A stretch of 64,000 bases of DNA. Origin: Saprospiraceae bacterium (GTDB lineage: Bacteria > Bacteroidota > Bacteroidia > Chitinophagales > Saprospiraceae). Positions 8,626 through 17,706 of the stretch are shown here, piece after piece; positions within the stretch are counted from its first letter, which is position 1; each line of letters starts with the position of its first letter. The notes below the pieces were generated by a model. The model saw only the letters and a program-made list of their open reading frames with translations, was not told the origin of the DNA and searched no databases. The position numbers and the translations under genes are program-made. The DNA lies in the NCBI GenBank assembly GCA_020627705.1, contig JAHDGJ010000003.1, forward strand, positions 142,640 to 206,639, read 5' to 3'.

Positions 8626-9081
8626 TTAGAATTTCAAAGGCACTTCTTCTTCGAGGTCTATGGACTTGCTAATTTTTACTCCGGCAATATCAAAATACAA
8701 ATAGCCTTTATAGTGAACAGTGGCTTTTTCTTCCAACAGGACGCTGAGTGCACTTTTTAATAAGCCTTCTTTTTTTACAATTTCATTCAAAGGAAATTGT
8801 ATTGCGACAGGGATGGTAAAATCATTATTACCAGTAATTTCTATCTCTTTTAACTGATTGACCTTACCAATAGAGATGCCGTCTACGGAAACATCAATGT
8901 CTACCGAACTTAAATTGACCCCAATAGGATTGGCATTGAAGTAAATGAGATCAGCGCTTAGACTCACCAAATCCCTGTTTAGTTTTTTTAGTTTGAAGTT
9001 CTCTACCTTTTTAAACTCAGGTTCTTTGTAGGAAGAACAAGAAATAATGCCGAAAAGTAAAATGAAAAATAATGCCCGCAC
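8626..9081 (-). CDS. LEA14-like (LEA type 2) lipoprotein
   Basis: A 151-residue lipoprotein with a short signal peptide and lipobox GIISC (Cys15). The mature part has the pattern of LEA_2/WHy domains (FNANPIGVNLSSVDIDVSVDGISIGKV region, written in two parts around 48-74), an immunoglobulin-like beta fold found in bacterial envelope and plant desiccation proteins. Its function in bacteria is not established. The start codon is GTG, overlapping the TAG stop of the GGGP synthase as TAGTG. Confidence 0.7.
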   Translation of the reverse strand: MRALFFILLFGIISCSSYKEPEFKKVENFKLKKLNRDLVSLSADLIYFNANPIGVNLSSVDIDVSVDGISIGKVNQLKEIEITGNNDFTIPVAIQFPLNEIVKKEGLLKSALSVLLEEKATVHYKGYLYFDIAGVKISKSIDLEEEVPLKF

Positions 9082-9878
9082 TAGCTTGAGACTTTGACTG
9101 AGTGAATGGCTGCAGACATATCTATAATCAGTTCTGGATCTTTTTCGATGGCGTTGCCTACCACAACAACATCTGCTCCTGCTTTTACATTTGCCATAGC
9201 CTTTTCTGGAGTTCTAATGCCTCCACCTACGATCAATGGAATATCTACAGCCGAACTGACCATATCTATCATCGACTCCGAAATTGGATTTTGTGCTCCA
9301 CTTCCAGCATCCATATAAATACATTTTAGACCAAGGTATTGTCCGGCTATAGCAGTACTCATCGCGATATCTGCTTTTTCTGCCGGTATGGGTCTAGTAT
9401 TGCTTATGTATTGGACCGTGGTACTTACCCCCCCATCAATAAGCATATAGCCAGTAGAGATTATTTCTAAAGGGCTCATTTTTAAATAAGGTGCAGCCAA
9501 AACATGATTGCCTATTAATAATTCTGCGTTTCGTCCAGAAATCAGCGAAAGAAACAAAAGAGCATCTGCTTTGTAACTTAATTGAAACGAATTTCCTGGA
9601 AAAAGGACACAAGGAATGCTTGTGTTTTCTTTGATGGACTTGATCAATAAGTCCAACATATCATTTACAATCAAACTTCCGCCAATAAAAAAATAATCCA
9701 CATTGGCATCTTTCGCCAATTGCAAGACGCTGTCAATTTTACCCATTCTCAACTTATCGGGATCAATGAGCACGGCAAACTTCTTTTCCCCTGAAGCCTT
9801 GGCGTTTTTTAAATCCGAATAAATTTCTTTCACTTGATGTGCTTTACTATAAAGATACTGGAATTCGTACTCATTCAT
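9081..9878 (-). CDS. Geranylgeranylglyceryl/heptaprenylglyceryl phosphate synthase (PcrB/GGGPS)
   Basis: A 265-residue TIM-barrel prenyltransferase. Visible hallmarks are VLIDPDK near the N-terminus, the FFIGGS segment, YMDAGSG and the phosphate-binding VGGGIRTPEKA plus AGADVVVVGNA. Family members join a polyprenyl diphosphate to sn-glycerol-1-phosphate, the first step of archaeal-type ether lipids; Bacteroidota encode group II homologues. ATG at 9878 is chosen over a TTG ten codons upstream. It heads the operon with the lipoprotein, rsgA and the small membrane peptide. No G1P dehydrogenase is seen here. Confidence 0.88.
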   Translation of the reverse strand: MNEYEFQYLYSKAHQVKEIYSDLKNAKASGEKKFAVLIDPDKLRMGKIDSVLQLAKDANVDYFFIGGSLIVNDMLDLLIKSIKENTSIPCVLFPGNSFQLSYKADALLFLSLISGRNAELLIGNHVLAAPYLKMSPLEIISTGYMLIDGGVSTTVQYISNTRPIPAEKADIAMSTAIAGQYLGLKCIYMDAGSGAQNPISESMIDMVSSAVDIPLIVGGGIRTPEKAMANVKAGADVVVVGNAIEKDPELIIDMSAAIHSVKVSS

Positions 9879-9987
9879 AAAGACTATCAAACAAGTCTCT
9901 ACCCTCAATTATTTAAAATAATTTTTAAAATTCTTAAACCTTTTGGTTTTATATTTATTTCATTGTTTAAACATTGAATTATAGGCG

Positions 9988-10437
9988 ATGAAAATCGAAG
10001 AAGCCATAAAACAAAAAACACCTTTCAAAACTCCTCAGCAGCGCTTGATGGTTAATCTATTGTTTACAAACAATTGGTTGCAAGGTGAAATGAAGAACTT
10101 CCTAAAGGAATTTGATATTACTATACAGCAATACAATATTCTTCGAATACTTAGAGGTGCCAACAAACCCATAAGTACTTCGATAATTAGAAAACGGATG
10201 ATAGACAAAATGTCTGACACCACTCGGCTAATAAGTCGTTTGCAAAAAAAATCATGGGTTACCAAAGTTACTTGTACCAAAGACAAACGATTGGTGGACA
10301 TTCTAATAACACAAGCAGGCCTTGCATTGCTCCAAAAAATTGATCTCAAAACATCCAGTATAGATAATCTCTTAAATCAATTAAGTGAAAAAGAGATAAA
10401 CGAATTAAATATTCTCCTAGATAAACTAAGAGGGTAA
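9988..10437 (+). CDS. MarR family transcriptional regulator
   Basis: A 149-residue winged-helix protein of the MarR family: N-terminal dimerisation helix, then QQYNILRILRG, the recognition-helix region (SDTTRLISRLQKKSWV) and the wing (CTKDKRLVDILIT). MarR proteins repress genes for efflux, stress or catabolism and respond to small ligands. It stands 23 bp upstream of a yceI-like gene on the same strand, so it probably controls that gene and itself. No operator palindrome was clear to me in the AT-rich upstream region. Confidence 0.88.
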   Translation: MKIEEAIKQKTPFKTPQQRLMVNLLFTNNWLQGEMKNFLKEFDITIQQYNILRILRGANKPISTSIIRKRMIDKMSDTTRLISRLQKKSWVTKVTCTKDKRLVDILITQAGLALLQKIDLKTSSIDNLLNQLSEKEINELNILLDKLRG

Positions 10438-10460
10438 TCAATCAATTACAATTATTTAAA

Positions 10461-11045
10461 ATGAATTATTTAAAAAGTTTAAGCTTATTATTTGCAGCTG
10501 CTGCAATGTTTTCTTTTGCCTACACTTCATCTCCACATCTGATGAATGATGGAAGTAAAATAGTTTGGAAAGGGAAAAAAGTATTGGGAGCGCACGAAGG
10601 AACAATTAATTTAAAAGATGGCAATCTAGAATATGTAGATGGAATCCTAAAAGGAGGGGCTTTCACCATTGATATGACTACTATTGAGTGTACCGATTTA
10701 GAGGGAGCCTATGGAGATAAACTTGTCGGCCATTTAAAGTCTGATGACTTTTTTGGGGTAGAAAAATTTCCCACTGCCGACTTTACCATTACGAGAGTAG
10801 ATGCTGCCAACAATGAGAACGAATATAAAATTGAAGGCAATCTCACAATCAAAGGAATTACTAAAAAAATCTCATTCAAAACAATGGTCACCAAAGAAGG
10901 AGGGCATATGATTGCGCATTCAAACATAAAAGTGGACCGCACTATGTTTAACGTAAAGTATGGTTCTAGTAAGTTTTTTGATAACTTGGGAGATAATATT
11001 ATTAGCGATGAATTCGAATTAGACGTTACTATCGTAAGTCATTAG
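10461..11045 (+). CDS. YceI family periplasmic lipocalin-like protein
   Basis: A 194-residue exported protein with a signal peptide (about 1-20) and the YceI beta-barrel: IVWKGKKVLGAHEGTI, the DGxLxGG segment, HLKSDDFFGVEKFPTADF and LTIKGITKKI. YceI proteins bind long polyisoprenoids in an elongated barrel; some are induced by stress or high pH. It is co-directional with marR upstream and ends in a clear intrinsic terminator. Confidence 0.9.
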   Translation: MNYLKSLSLLFAAAAMFSFAYTSSPHLMNDGSKIVWKGKKVLGAHEGTINLKDGNLEYVDGILKGGAFTIDMTTIECTDLEGAYGDKLVGHLKSDDFFGVEKFPTADFTITRVDAANNENEYKIEGNLTIKGITKKISFKTMVTKEGGHMIAHSNIKVDRTMFNVKYGSSKFFDNLGDNIISDEFELDVTIVSH

Positions 11046-11073
11046 ATATAACCTCAACAAACCAGTTTGTTTT

Positions 11074-11105
11074 AAGGGAGTACTCTTTGGTGCTCCCTTT
11101 TTTTA
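11074..11105 (+). terminator. Rho-independent terminator after yceI-like gene
   Basis: A 10-bp stem with one wobble pair (11074-11083 with 11090-11099, arm AAGGGAGTAC) and a 6-nt loop, followed by a run of T residues. It ends the marR-yceI unit before the mqnC promoter. Confidence 0.9.
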
Positions 11106-11108
11106 TGC

Positions 11109-11138
11109 TTGGCGAAGAACATACTCTAACTATCTTTG
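11109..11138 (+). promoter_or_regulatory. Putative Bacteroidota promoter of mqnC-PNP-uvrA
   Basis: TATCTTTG (11131-11138) matches the -7 consensus TAnnTTTG and a TTG lies at 11109-11111, 19 bases upstream. The ATG of mqnC follows 22 bases after the -7 element. Confidence 0.6.
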
Positions 11139-11160
11139 TTTTGCTTTTAGTGTATTGCAT

Positions 11161-12303
11161 ATGAACTGTCAAAAATTACTTCAAAGAGCTTTAAATCGTG
11201 AGTTCCTTTCCGCAGAGGAAGGGGTGTTTCTTTTCGAAAATGCCACCACCTCAGAACTCATGTATGTTGGAAATGCCCTAAGGCAATATCACCAACCCAA
11301 CAACATTGTTAGTTGGATTATTGATCGCAATACCAATACGACCAATGTTTGCATTGCCAATTGCAAATTCTGTAATTTTTATCGTCGTCCTGGACACGAA
11401 GAAAGTTACATTACAGACATAGAGACCTACAAACAAAAAATCGACGAGCTGTTCGAATATGGAGGAGAACAATTACTCTTACAAGGGGGACATCATCCTG
11501 ATCTTGGCTTGGACTATTATTGTGACACTTTTAGAGAACTAAAACTACTCTACCCTACGCTAAAACTACACGCATTAGGTCCACCAGAAATAGCGCATAT
11601 TGCAAAATTAGAACAGCGCTCTCATATTGAAGTTTTAACTGCGCTTAAAGAAGCGGGTTTGGATTCCCTTCCAGGCGCAGGAGCCGAAATTCTAAATGAT
11701 CGAGTGCGTCGCTTAATCTCAAAAGGCAAATGTGGCGGCAAAGAATGGTTAGATGTAATGCGTGCAGCTCATAAGGTAGGACTTACTACGTCTGCAACCA
11801 TGATGTTTGGGCATATTGAAACCAACTTCGAACGCATGGAGCATTTGGTTTGGTTAAGAGAAGTACAAGAAGAAAAGCCTGCCGATGCCAAAGGGTTTCT
11901 TGCCTTTATTCCTTGGCCCTTCATGGATGAGGATACCATTTTAAAAAGAATAAAACGAGCGCGCAATACTTGCACCAGTGATGAATATATCCGCATGATT
12001 GCTATGAGTCGGATCATGCTTCCCAATGTTAAGAACATCCAGGCGTCTTGGCTGACAGTGGGCAAGAAAGTAGCCCAAGTCTGCCTTCATGCAGGAGCCA
12101 ATGATTTTGGCTCCATTATGATCGAAGAAAATGTGGTGTCTGCTGCCGGTGCGGCATTCAGATTTACGGCCAACGGCATTCAAGAAGCAATTACAGAGGC
12201 TGGTTTTGAACCTCGCCTTCGCAATCAAGAATACGAATATAGAGATGTACCTGCCCACATTAAGCAACAGGCATTAGATCACCAAACCATGGTTGTAGAC
12301 TAA
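11161..12303 (+). CDS. mqnC: Cyclic dehypoxanthinyl futalosine synthase (MqnC)
   Basis: A 380-residue radical SAM enzyme of the futalosine menaquinone pathway. The [4Fe-4S] motif C64xxxC68xxC71 lies in CIANCKFCNFYRRPG, followed by LLQGGHHP and LHALGPPE typical of MqnC. It cyclises dehypoxanthine futalosine to the spiro intermediate. ATG 11161 is preferred over a TTG two codons upstream. Its TAA is immediately followed by the ATG of a purine nucleoside phosphorylase (no gap), so the two are co-translated. The other mqn genes are not in the window. Confidence 0.94.
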   Translation: MNCQKLLQRALNREFLSAEEGVFLFENATTSELMYVGNALRQYHQPNNIVSWIIDRNTNTTNVCIANCKFCNFYRRPGHEESYITDIETYKQKIDELFEYGGEQLLLQGGHHPDLGLDYYCDTFRELKLLYPTLKLHALGPPEIAHIAKLEQRSHIEVLTALKEAGLDSLPGAGAEILNDRVRRLISKGKCGGKEWLDVMRAAHKVGLTTSATMMFGHIETNFERMEHLVWLREVQEEKPADAKGFLAFIPWPFMDEDTILKRIKRARNTCTSDEYIRMIAMSRIMLPNVKNIQASWLTVGKKVAQVCLHAGANDFGSIMIEENVVSAAGAAFRFTANGIQEAITEAGFEPRLRNQEYEYRDVPAHIKQQALDHQTMVVD

Positions 12304-13116
12304 ATGGAATTTTTGTTCGAAAAAGGACTTGAAGCCGCCCAATACATTAAAGATACCAAAGGCAATCTCCCAAAAAAATGTATACAACTTGGAACTGGAT
12401 TAACGCATGTAATTGATCAAATCGTTTGGAGCATACCCTATGCTCAGATTCCTCACTTTCCGTCAAATGATTTAGAAGGACACAAAGGAGAGTTGCAATT
12501 GGCCAAAATTGGCAGTGAAGAATTGTTGGTCTTATCCGGAAGGTTTCATTATTACGAAGGGTATAGCATGCAAGAGCTTACATTTCCGATCCGGGTGCTT
12601 AAAGCTTTAGGAATTTCAGAACTTATCATTACGAATGTTGCAGGAAGCCTAAATCCTAATTATCAAGCTGGTGATTTAATCTTCATCAATGATCACATTA
12701 ATTTTTTTCCTGACAGTCCTTTGAGAGGGCTCAACGACAATAGGCTAGGTATTCGTTTTCCAGATATGAAAAATGCCTATCATCCAAGCCTATTGCTAAA
12801 GGCAAAAAAAACCTGGAATGCACTGTATTCAAATTTTACTTCCGGAGTATACTTTGGCCTTCAAGGACCAAGTTTGGAAACAAAAGCCGAATACAATTTT
12901 ATACATAAGGCTGAAGCCGATTTGGTAGGAATGAGCACAGTCCCAGAAATTATTGTAGCAAAACAATGCGAACTGCCCACCTTAGCGATATCTTGTGTAT
13001 CTAATGTTTGCTACCCAATAGAAGACATTACCGAAACTACAATAGAAGAGGTGATCCAAGTAGTACAACAAAGTGTACCCAAGCTAAAAGCATTTCTTGA
13101 AGCTTATTTAAAATGA
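12304..13116 (+). CDS. Purine-nucleoside phosphorylase (PNP family 2)
   Basis: A 270-residue trimeric-type PNP/MTAP family protein. Family motifs are visible: GLTHVIDQI near the N-terminus (phosphate loop), SGRFHYYEGY, NVAGSLNP, GPSLETKAE and VGMSTVPE. It cleaves purine nucleosides with phosphate to free base and (deoxy)ribose-1-phosphate. It directly abuts mqnC. The futalosine route releases a purine base and this enzyme handles purine nucleosides, so a salvage link is plausible but not shown. Confidence 0.9.
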   Translation: MEFLFEKGLEAAQYIKDTKGNLPKKCIQLGTGLTHVIDQIVWSIPYAQIPHFPSNDLEGHKGELQLAKIGSEELLVLSGRFHYYEGYSMQELTFPIRVLKALGISELIITNVAGSLNPNYQAGDLIFINDHINFFPDSPLRGLNDNRLGIRFPDMKNAYHPSLLLKAKKTWNALYSNFTSGVYFGLQGPSLETKAEYNFIHKAEADLVGMSTVPEIIVAKQCELPTLAISCVSNVCYPIEDITETTIEEVIQVVQQSVPKLKAFLEAYLK

Positions 13117-13134
13117 TCATGACCAAATAAAAAA

Positions 13135-15966
13135 ATGAGTAAAGCCAAAGATTTGGAATTCATAGAGGTTATAGGGGCGAAAGAAAATAACCTAAAAGAC
13201 ATTTCTGTAAACATTCCCAGAAACCAGCTTGTGGTCATTACTGGTATAAGTGGAAGCGGAAAATCCTCTTTGGCATTTGACACTATATATGCCGAAGGGC
13301 AAAGGCGTTATATCGAAACTTTTTCTTCATATGCTCGTCAATTTTTGGGTAAAATGGAACGCCCAGAGGTAGAAAAAATTGATGGGCTAAGTCCGGTAAT
13401 TTCTATAGAGCAAAAAACCACCGCTTGGAATCCTAGATCTACTGTTGGCACAACTACTGAGATTTATGATTTTCTAAGATTGCTTTATGCCCGTATTGGG
13501 GAAGCCTATTCTATGGTTACTGGAAAAAAAATGACCCAGTACACAGAAGTACAAATTCAACAAAATATACTTAAGAAATTTGCAAACCGAAAAATTGCCA
13601 TTCTTTCTCCTGTAGTACGCTCAAGAAAAGGCCATTATAGAGAACTCTTTGATCAAATCAGGAAAAAAGGATATACCAAAGTCAGGGTCGATGGACAAAT
13701 CGTAGATCTTGTACCAGGCTACCAGGTGGATAGATATAAAGTTCATGACATCGAAATGGTCATTGACCGAATCAATCTAACAAAAGATAAAAAAGACCGT
13801 TTGGTAGAATCTCTACAAATGGCCCTCAAGCAAAGCAATGATTTTATCTACATTCTAGATTTAGATAAAGACGAGGCCTTTCCTTACAGTAAGCGTTTGA
13901 TGTGTCCAGATTCTGGAATTTCATATGAAGAACCATCTCCCAATTCTTTTTCCTTTAATTCACCTTACGGATCGTGTCCCTCTTGTAAAGGATTGGGTCT
14001 GTTTAACCAAGTGGTAATGGAAAAAGTAATTCCAGATGATTCCAAAAGCATCAATAAAATTGGAATTGTTCCCTTTGGAGAAGTTAGAGATAATCTTACG
14101 TTTAAACAACTTCGGGCAATAGCCAAACGATACAAATTTAGTTTCGCTACTCCCGTCAAAGAGATACCTGAGAAAGCTTTACAAATTATTCTTCATGGAG
14201 GAGATGAAAGCTTTGGAAAAAACCCGGCTTATGGACAACATGATTTAGTTTACAACTTAGCCAACGAAGGGTTAATACGAATGATCGAAAGATGGTATCG
14301 TGATTCCAGTTCTGAAAGAATTAGAAAATGGGCAGAAGAATTTATGACCATTAAAGTTTGCCCAGACTGTAATGGTTATCGATTGAAACAAGAGTCCTTG
14401 CACTTTAAACTTGGAGAAAAACATGTTGGTCATTTAGCAACCATGGATCTCAACGAGTTATATGATTGGATCGAAAAGCTTCCCAAAAAATTAAACACAA
14501 AACAAAACGAAATTGCGTTTGAAGTAATCAAAGAAATACAACTTCGCCTTGGTTTCTTACTTGAAGTTGGTTTAGATTATCTTTCATTAAATCGACCAAC
14601 AAGAACACTTTCTGGTGGCGAATCACAGCGAACACGTTTGGCTACCCAAATAGGTTCTCAATTGACCGGAATAACTTATGTGATGGACGAACCTTCCATT
14701 GGTCTTCATCAGCGGGATAATCAAAGATTAATCAAGGCTTTAAAAAATCTAACCAAAATTGGGAATAGTGTCTTGGTTGTGGAACACGACAAAGACATCA
14801 TGCTTGCTTCGGACTATATTATTGACCTTGGACCAGGCGCTGGAAATTATGGTGGAAAAATTGTAAGCGAAGGGACACCTGCGGCTTTCAAAAAAAACGG
14901 TTCCCTTACTGCCAAATATTTGGCCAATAAGGAAAAAATAGAAATCCCTTCTGAAAGAAGAAAAGGAAGTGGTAAAAAAATAATTCTCAAAGGAGCTGAA
15001 GGGAATAATCTAAAAAAAGTAAATCTTACTATCCCATTAGGGAAACTAATTTGTGTCACTGGGGTTTCCGGAAGTGGCAAGTCCTCCCTAATCAACAACA
15101 CGCTTTATCCCATTTTAAGATCCAAATTTCATAAAGCCATTGATCGATCATTAAGCTATAAGACTATCAAGGGGATTGATCAAATTGATAAGGTTATAGA
15201 AATTAATCAATCACCCATTGGACGAACTCCGCGTTCTAACCCCGCGACTTATGTTGGGATCTTTTCTTATGTCAGAAACATCTTTACAAATCTTCCAGAA
15301 TCCAAAATAAGAGGATACAAAGCTGGAAGGTTCTCTTTCAATGTCAAAGGAGGAAGATGTGAAACCTGTCAAGGAGGAGGAAAGAGAGTAATCGAAATGA
15401 ATTTTCTGCCTGATGTATTAATTGACTGTGAAGAGTGTCAAGCAAAAAGATACAATCGCGAAACCCTAGAGATTTTGTATAAAGGAAAATCGATTTCTGA
15501 TGTATTAGAGATGACGGTTTCTCAAGCTGTGGAATTCTTTAAACACATCCCTTCAATCTATCGAAAACTTAAAACGCTCCATGATGTAGGTTTAGGGTAT
15601 ATCACTTTAGGTCAACAAGCTACGACCCTTTCTGGAGGTGAAGCCCAAAGGATTAAACTCTCTTTGGAGCTATCCAAAAGAGATACGGGCAATACCTTGT
15701 ATATACTTGATGAACCTACTACTGGGCTTCACTTTGAAGATATTAAACATTTAATTTACGTTTTGGATCGATTGGTAGAAAAAGGAAATACTGTGATTGT
15801 CATCGAACATAATATGGATGTGATTAAAGTGGCAGATCATATTATTGACTTAGGCCCTGAAGGAGGCAAAGGAGGAGGCAATATATTATTTGAAGGAACG
15901 CCTGAAGATATACTTAAAGTAAAGAACAGTCACACAGGGAAATACCTCAAACTAGAAATGACCTAG
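13135..15966 (+). CDS. uvrA: UvrABC system protein A (excinuclease subunit A)
   Basis: A full-length 943-residue UvrA. It has two ABC modules: Walker A GISGSGKSS at 37-45 and a second GVSGSGKSS in the C-terminal half, ABC signatures LSGGESQR and LSGGEAQR, Walker B regions YVMDEPS and YILDEPT, and zinc modules CPDSG/CPSCKGLG and CETCQGGGKR. UvrA dimers scan for bulky DNA lesions and load UvrB. It lies 18 bp after PNP in the same direction, so it is probably cotranscribed with mqnC-PNP. No frame disruption is seen. Confidence 0.97.
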   Translation: MSKAKDLEFIEVIGAKENNLKDISVNIPRNQLVVITGISGSGKSSLAFDTIYAEGQRRYIETFSSYARQFLGKMERPEVEKIDGLSPVISIEQKTTAWNPRSTVGTTTEIYDFLRLLYARIGEAYSMVTGKKMTQYTEVQIQQNILKKFANRKIAILSPVVRSRKGHYRELFDQIRKKGYTKVRVDGQIVDLVPGYQVDRYKVHDIEMVIDRINLTKDKKDRLVESLQMALKQSNDFIYILDLDKDEAFPYSKRLMCPDSGISYEEPSPNSFSFNSPYGSCPSCKGLGLFNQVVMEKVIPDDSKSINKIGIVPFGEVRDNLTFKQLRAIAKRYKFSFATPVKEIPEKALQIILHGGDESFGKNPAYGQHDLVYNLANEGLIRMIERWYRDSSSERIRKWAEEFMTIKVCPDCNGYRLKQESLHFKLGEKHVGHLATMDLNELYDWIEKLPKKLNTKQNEIAFEVIKEIQLRLGFLLEVGLDYLSLNRPTRTLSGGESQRTRLATQIGSQLTGITYVMDEPSIGLHQRDNQRLIKALKNLTKIGNSVLVVEHDKDIMLASDYIIDLGPGAGNYGGKIVSEGTPAAFKKNGSLTAKYLANKEKIEIPSERRKGSGKKIILKGAEGNNLKKVNLTIPLGKLICVTGVSGSGKSSLINNTLYPILRSKFHKAIDRSLSYKTIKGIDQIDKVIEINQSPIGRTPRSNPATYVGIFSYVRNIFTNLPESKIRGYKAGRFSFNVKGGRCETCQGGGKRVIEMNFLPDVLIDCEECQAKRYNRETLEILYKGKSISDVLEMTVSQAVEFFKHIPSIYRKLKTLHDVGLGYITLGQQATTLSGGEAQRIKLSLELSKRDTGNTLYILDEPTTGLHFEDIKHLIYVLDRLVEKGNTVIVIEHNMDVIKVADHIIDLGPEGGKGGGNILFEGTPEDILKVKNSHTGKYLKLEMT

Positions 15967-15970
15967 GCAT

Positions 15971-16007
15971 AAAAAAGAAAATCTCCGAATGAGAGTCAGA
16001 GATTTTC
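15971..16007 (-). terminator. Intrinsic terminator of the GT4-comM operon (minus strand)
   Basis: A 9-bp perfect stem (15977-15985 with 15999-16007, arm GAAAATCTC) is followed on the minus strand by six T residues (plus-strand A run at 15971-15976). It lies about 140 bp beyond the comM stop. On the plus strand after uvrA there is no T run, so its value for uvrA is less certain. Confidence 0.75.
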
Positions 16008-16144
16008 CTAAAACACCTTAAATAATTTGAGAACTAGTGCAAATTTATACGTCCTAAAGGTATATTTCAAATTTTCTTCTCTATATTTTTAGAAAGCGCG
16101 CTAATTGAGAGGTTTGCGACATTTAGAAAACCAATACTAAGGGT

Positions 16145-17701
16145 TTACCCTGACCAATCTTGCCTGTCAAGGCTTCTAAATTGAATAGCTTCGGCAATCT
16201 CCTCTAATCCAATATCCTTTTTTGCCTTCAAATCAGCAGAAGTTCGGGCTACTTTAAGAATTCTGTCGTAGGCCCTTGCTGAAAGCTGAAGTTTTTCCAT
16301 GGCTTTTTTTAGCAAAACCAAAGAGGGACCATTGATTTTACAGATTTGTTTGACCATGTTTCCTGGCATTTGAGAGTTACAAAAAATATGAGCATTAGAT
16401 TCAAATCTTTTGCGTTGAATTTCTCTGGCAGCAATGACCCTTTTCCGTATTTCCTGACTCGATTCGGACACGAGTCTTGAATTTGCTATTTCATCAACCC
16501 CAACTGGAGTAACCTCAACATGCAAATCAATGCGATCCAATAAAGGGCCAGAAATTTTATTTAAATATTTTTTGACCACGGATGGCCCACAAACGCATTC
16601 TTTCTCTGGGTGATTATAATTACCGCATGGGCAAGGATTCATCGAAGCAATGAGCATAAAGCTCGCTGGATAATCTACAGTCATACGAGCTCTTGAGATA
16701 GTAATCCTTCTTTCTTCCATAGGTTGGCGAAGTACCTCCAATACAGATCTTTTAAATTCGGGTAATTCATCTAAAAACAGTACACCATGATGAGCTAATG
16801 ATATCTCTCCAGGATGAGGATTAGAGCCTCCCCCTACCAACGCGACATCACTTATAGTATGGTGCGGGGACCTGAATGGCCTCAAAGCAATCAATCCTTG
16901 GTTGCTGTTGAGCAATCCCGCAACGGAATGAATCTTAGTCGTTTCTAAGGCCTCATGGAGATCCATAGGTGGCAATATAGTCGACAAACGTTTGGCCAAC
17001 ATTGTTTTCCCTGCTCCTGGTGGGCCAATCAATACTGCATTGTGTCCTCCAGCAGCAGCCAATTCCAAAGCCCGTTTTATGTTCCCTTGTCCTTTGACAT
17101 CCGAAAAATCTAGCTTAGGTTTTTTTTGGTGATAATCAAATAACTCTCTTGTGTCTACTTTGGTTTCAGGCAAATCCAATACCCCATCTAAAAATTGAGC
17201 GGCCTCTTTAATATTAGTTATACCTATAACCTTTAAATCATTGACAATTGCGGCTTCTTTGGCATTTTCCCTTGGAAGAATTAAGCCTTTAAAGTTTTCC
17301 TTTCTAGCTTGTATTGCAATCGGAAGAGCACCTTTTATTGGGCGCAAAGATCCATCTAGAGCCAGTTCTCCCATCAAAAGATAATCTTTAAATTTTTGAT
17401 CCGAAATTTGTTTGGTAGCACCCAAAATTCCAAGGGCAATGGGAAGATCATAAAAGGATCCTTGTTTCTTAATATTGGCAGGGGCCATATTAATCACCAT
17501 TTTTAGTCTAGGATATTTGAACGCACTGTTTTTTAAAGCCGCTTCTATCCGTTGCTGGCCCTCTTTTACAGCATTATCTGGAAGACCAACCATAAAATAC
17601 ATTTGCTTTCCAGCTGCAACGGTTCCTCCCGCGTTTACTTCTATGGTAATTTTTTGAGCTTCTACCCCAATCAATGTGCTCGCAAAAGTTTTTACTAACA
17701 T
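16145..17701 (-). CDS. comM: YifB/ComM family Mg-chelatase-like AAA+ ATPase
   Basis: A 518-residue ComM homologue: an N-terminal Lon-protease-like fold domain (about 1-170), an AAA+ module with Walker A GPPGAGKT at 226-233 and Walker B LFLDELPEF, the CxCG zinc-like stretch (CPCGNYNHPEKECVC), and a C-terminal Mg_chelatase_C domain (RAYDRILKVARTSADL). In naturally competent bacteria ComM is a hexameric helicase driving branch migration during integration of foreign DNA. It follows a GT4 gene with a 5-bp gap. Together with comF it hints at natural transformation, but neither is proof. Confidence 0.93.
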   Translation of the reverse strand: MLVKTFASTLIGVEAQKITIEVNAGGTVAAGKQMYFMVGLPDNAVKEGQQRIEAALKNSAFKYPRLKMVINMAPANIKKQGSFYDLPIALGILGATKQISDQKFKDYLLMGELALDGSLRPIKGALPIAIQARKENFKGLILPRENAKEAAIVNDLKVIGITNIKEAAQFLDGVLDLPETKVDTRELFDYHQKKPKLDFSDVKGQGNIKRALELAAAGGHNAVLIGPPGAGKTMLAKRLSTILPPMDLHEALETTKIHSVAGLLNSNQGLIALRPFRSPHHTISDVALVGGGSNPHPGEISLAHHGVLFLDELPEFKRSVLEVLRQPMEERRITISRARMTVDYPASFMLIASMNPCPCGNYNHPEKECVCGPSVVKKYLNKISGPLLDRIDLHVEVTPVGVDEIANSRLVSESSQEIRKRVIAAREIQRKRFESNAHIFCNSQMPGNMVKQICKINGPSLVLLKKAMEKLQLSARAYDRILKVARTSADLKAKKDIGLEEIAEAIQFRSLDRQDWSG

Positions 17702-17706
17702 GGTAA

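Noticed and set aside
15977..16007. Terminator of uvrA on the plus strand
   Set aside because: The stem lacks a T run on the plus strand; the U tract is on the minus strand, so it was assigned to the comM operon.
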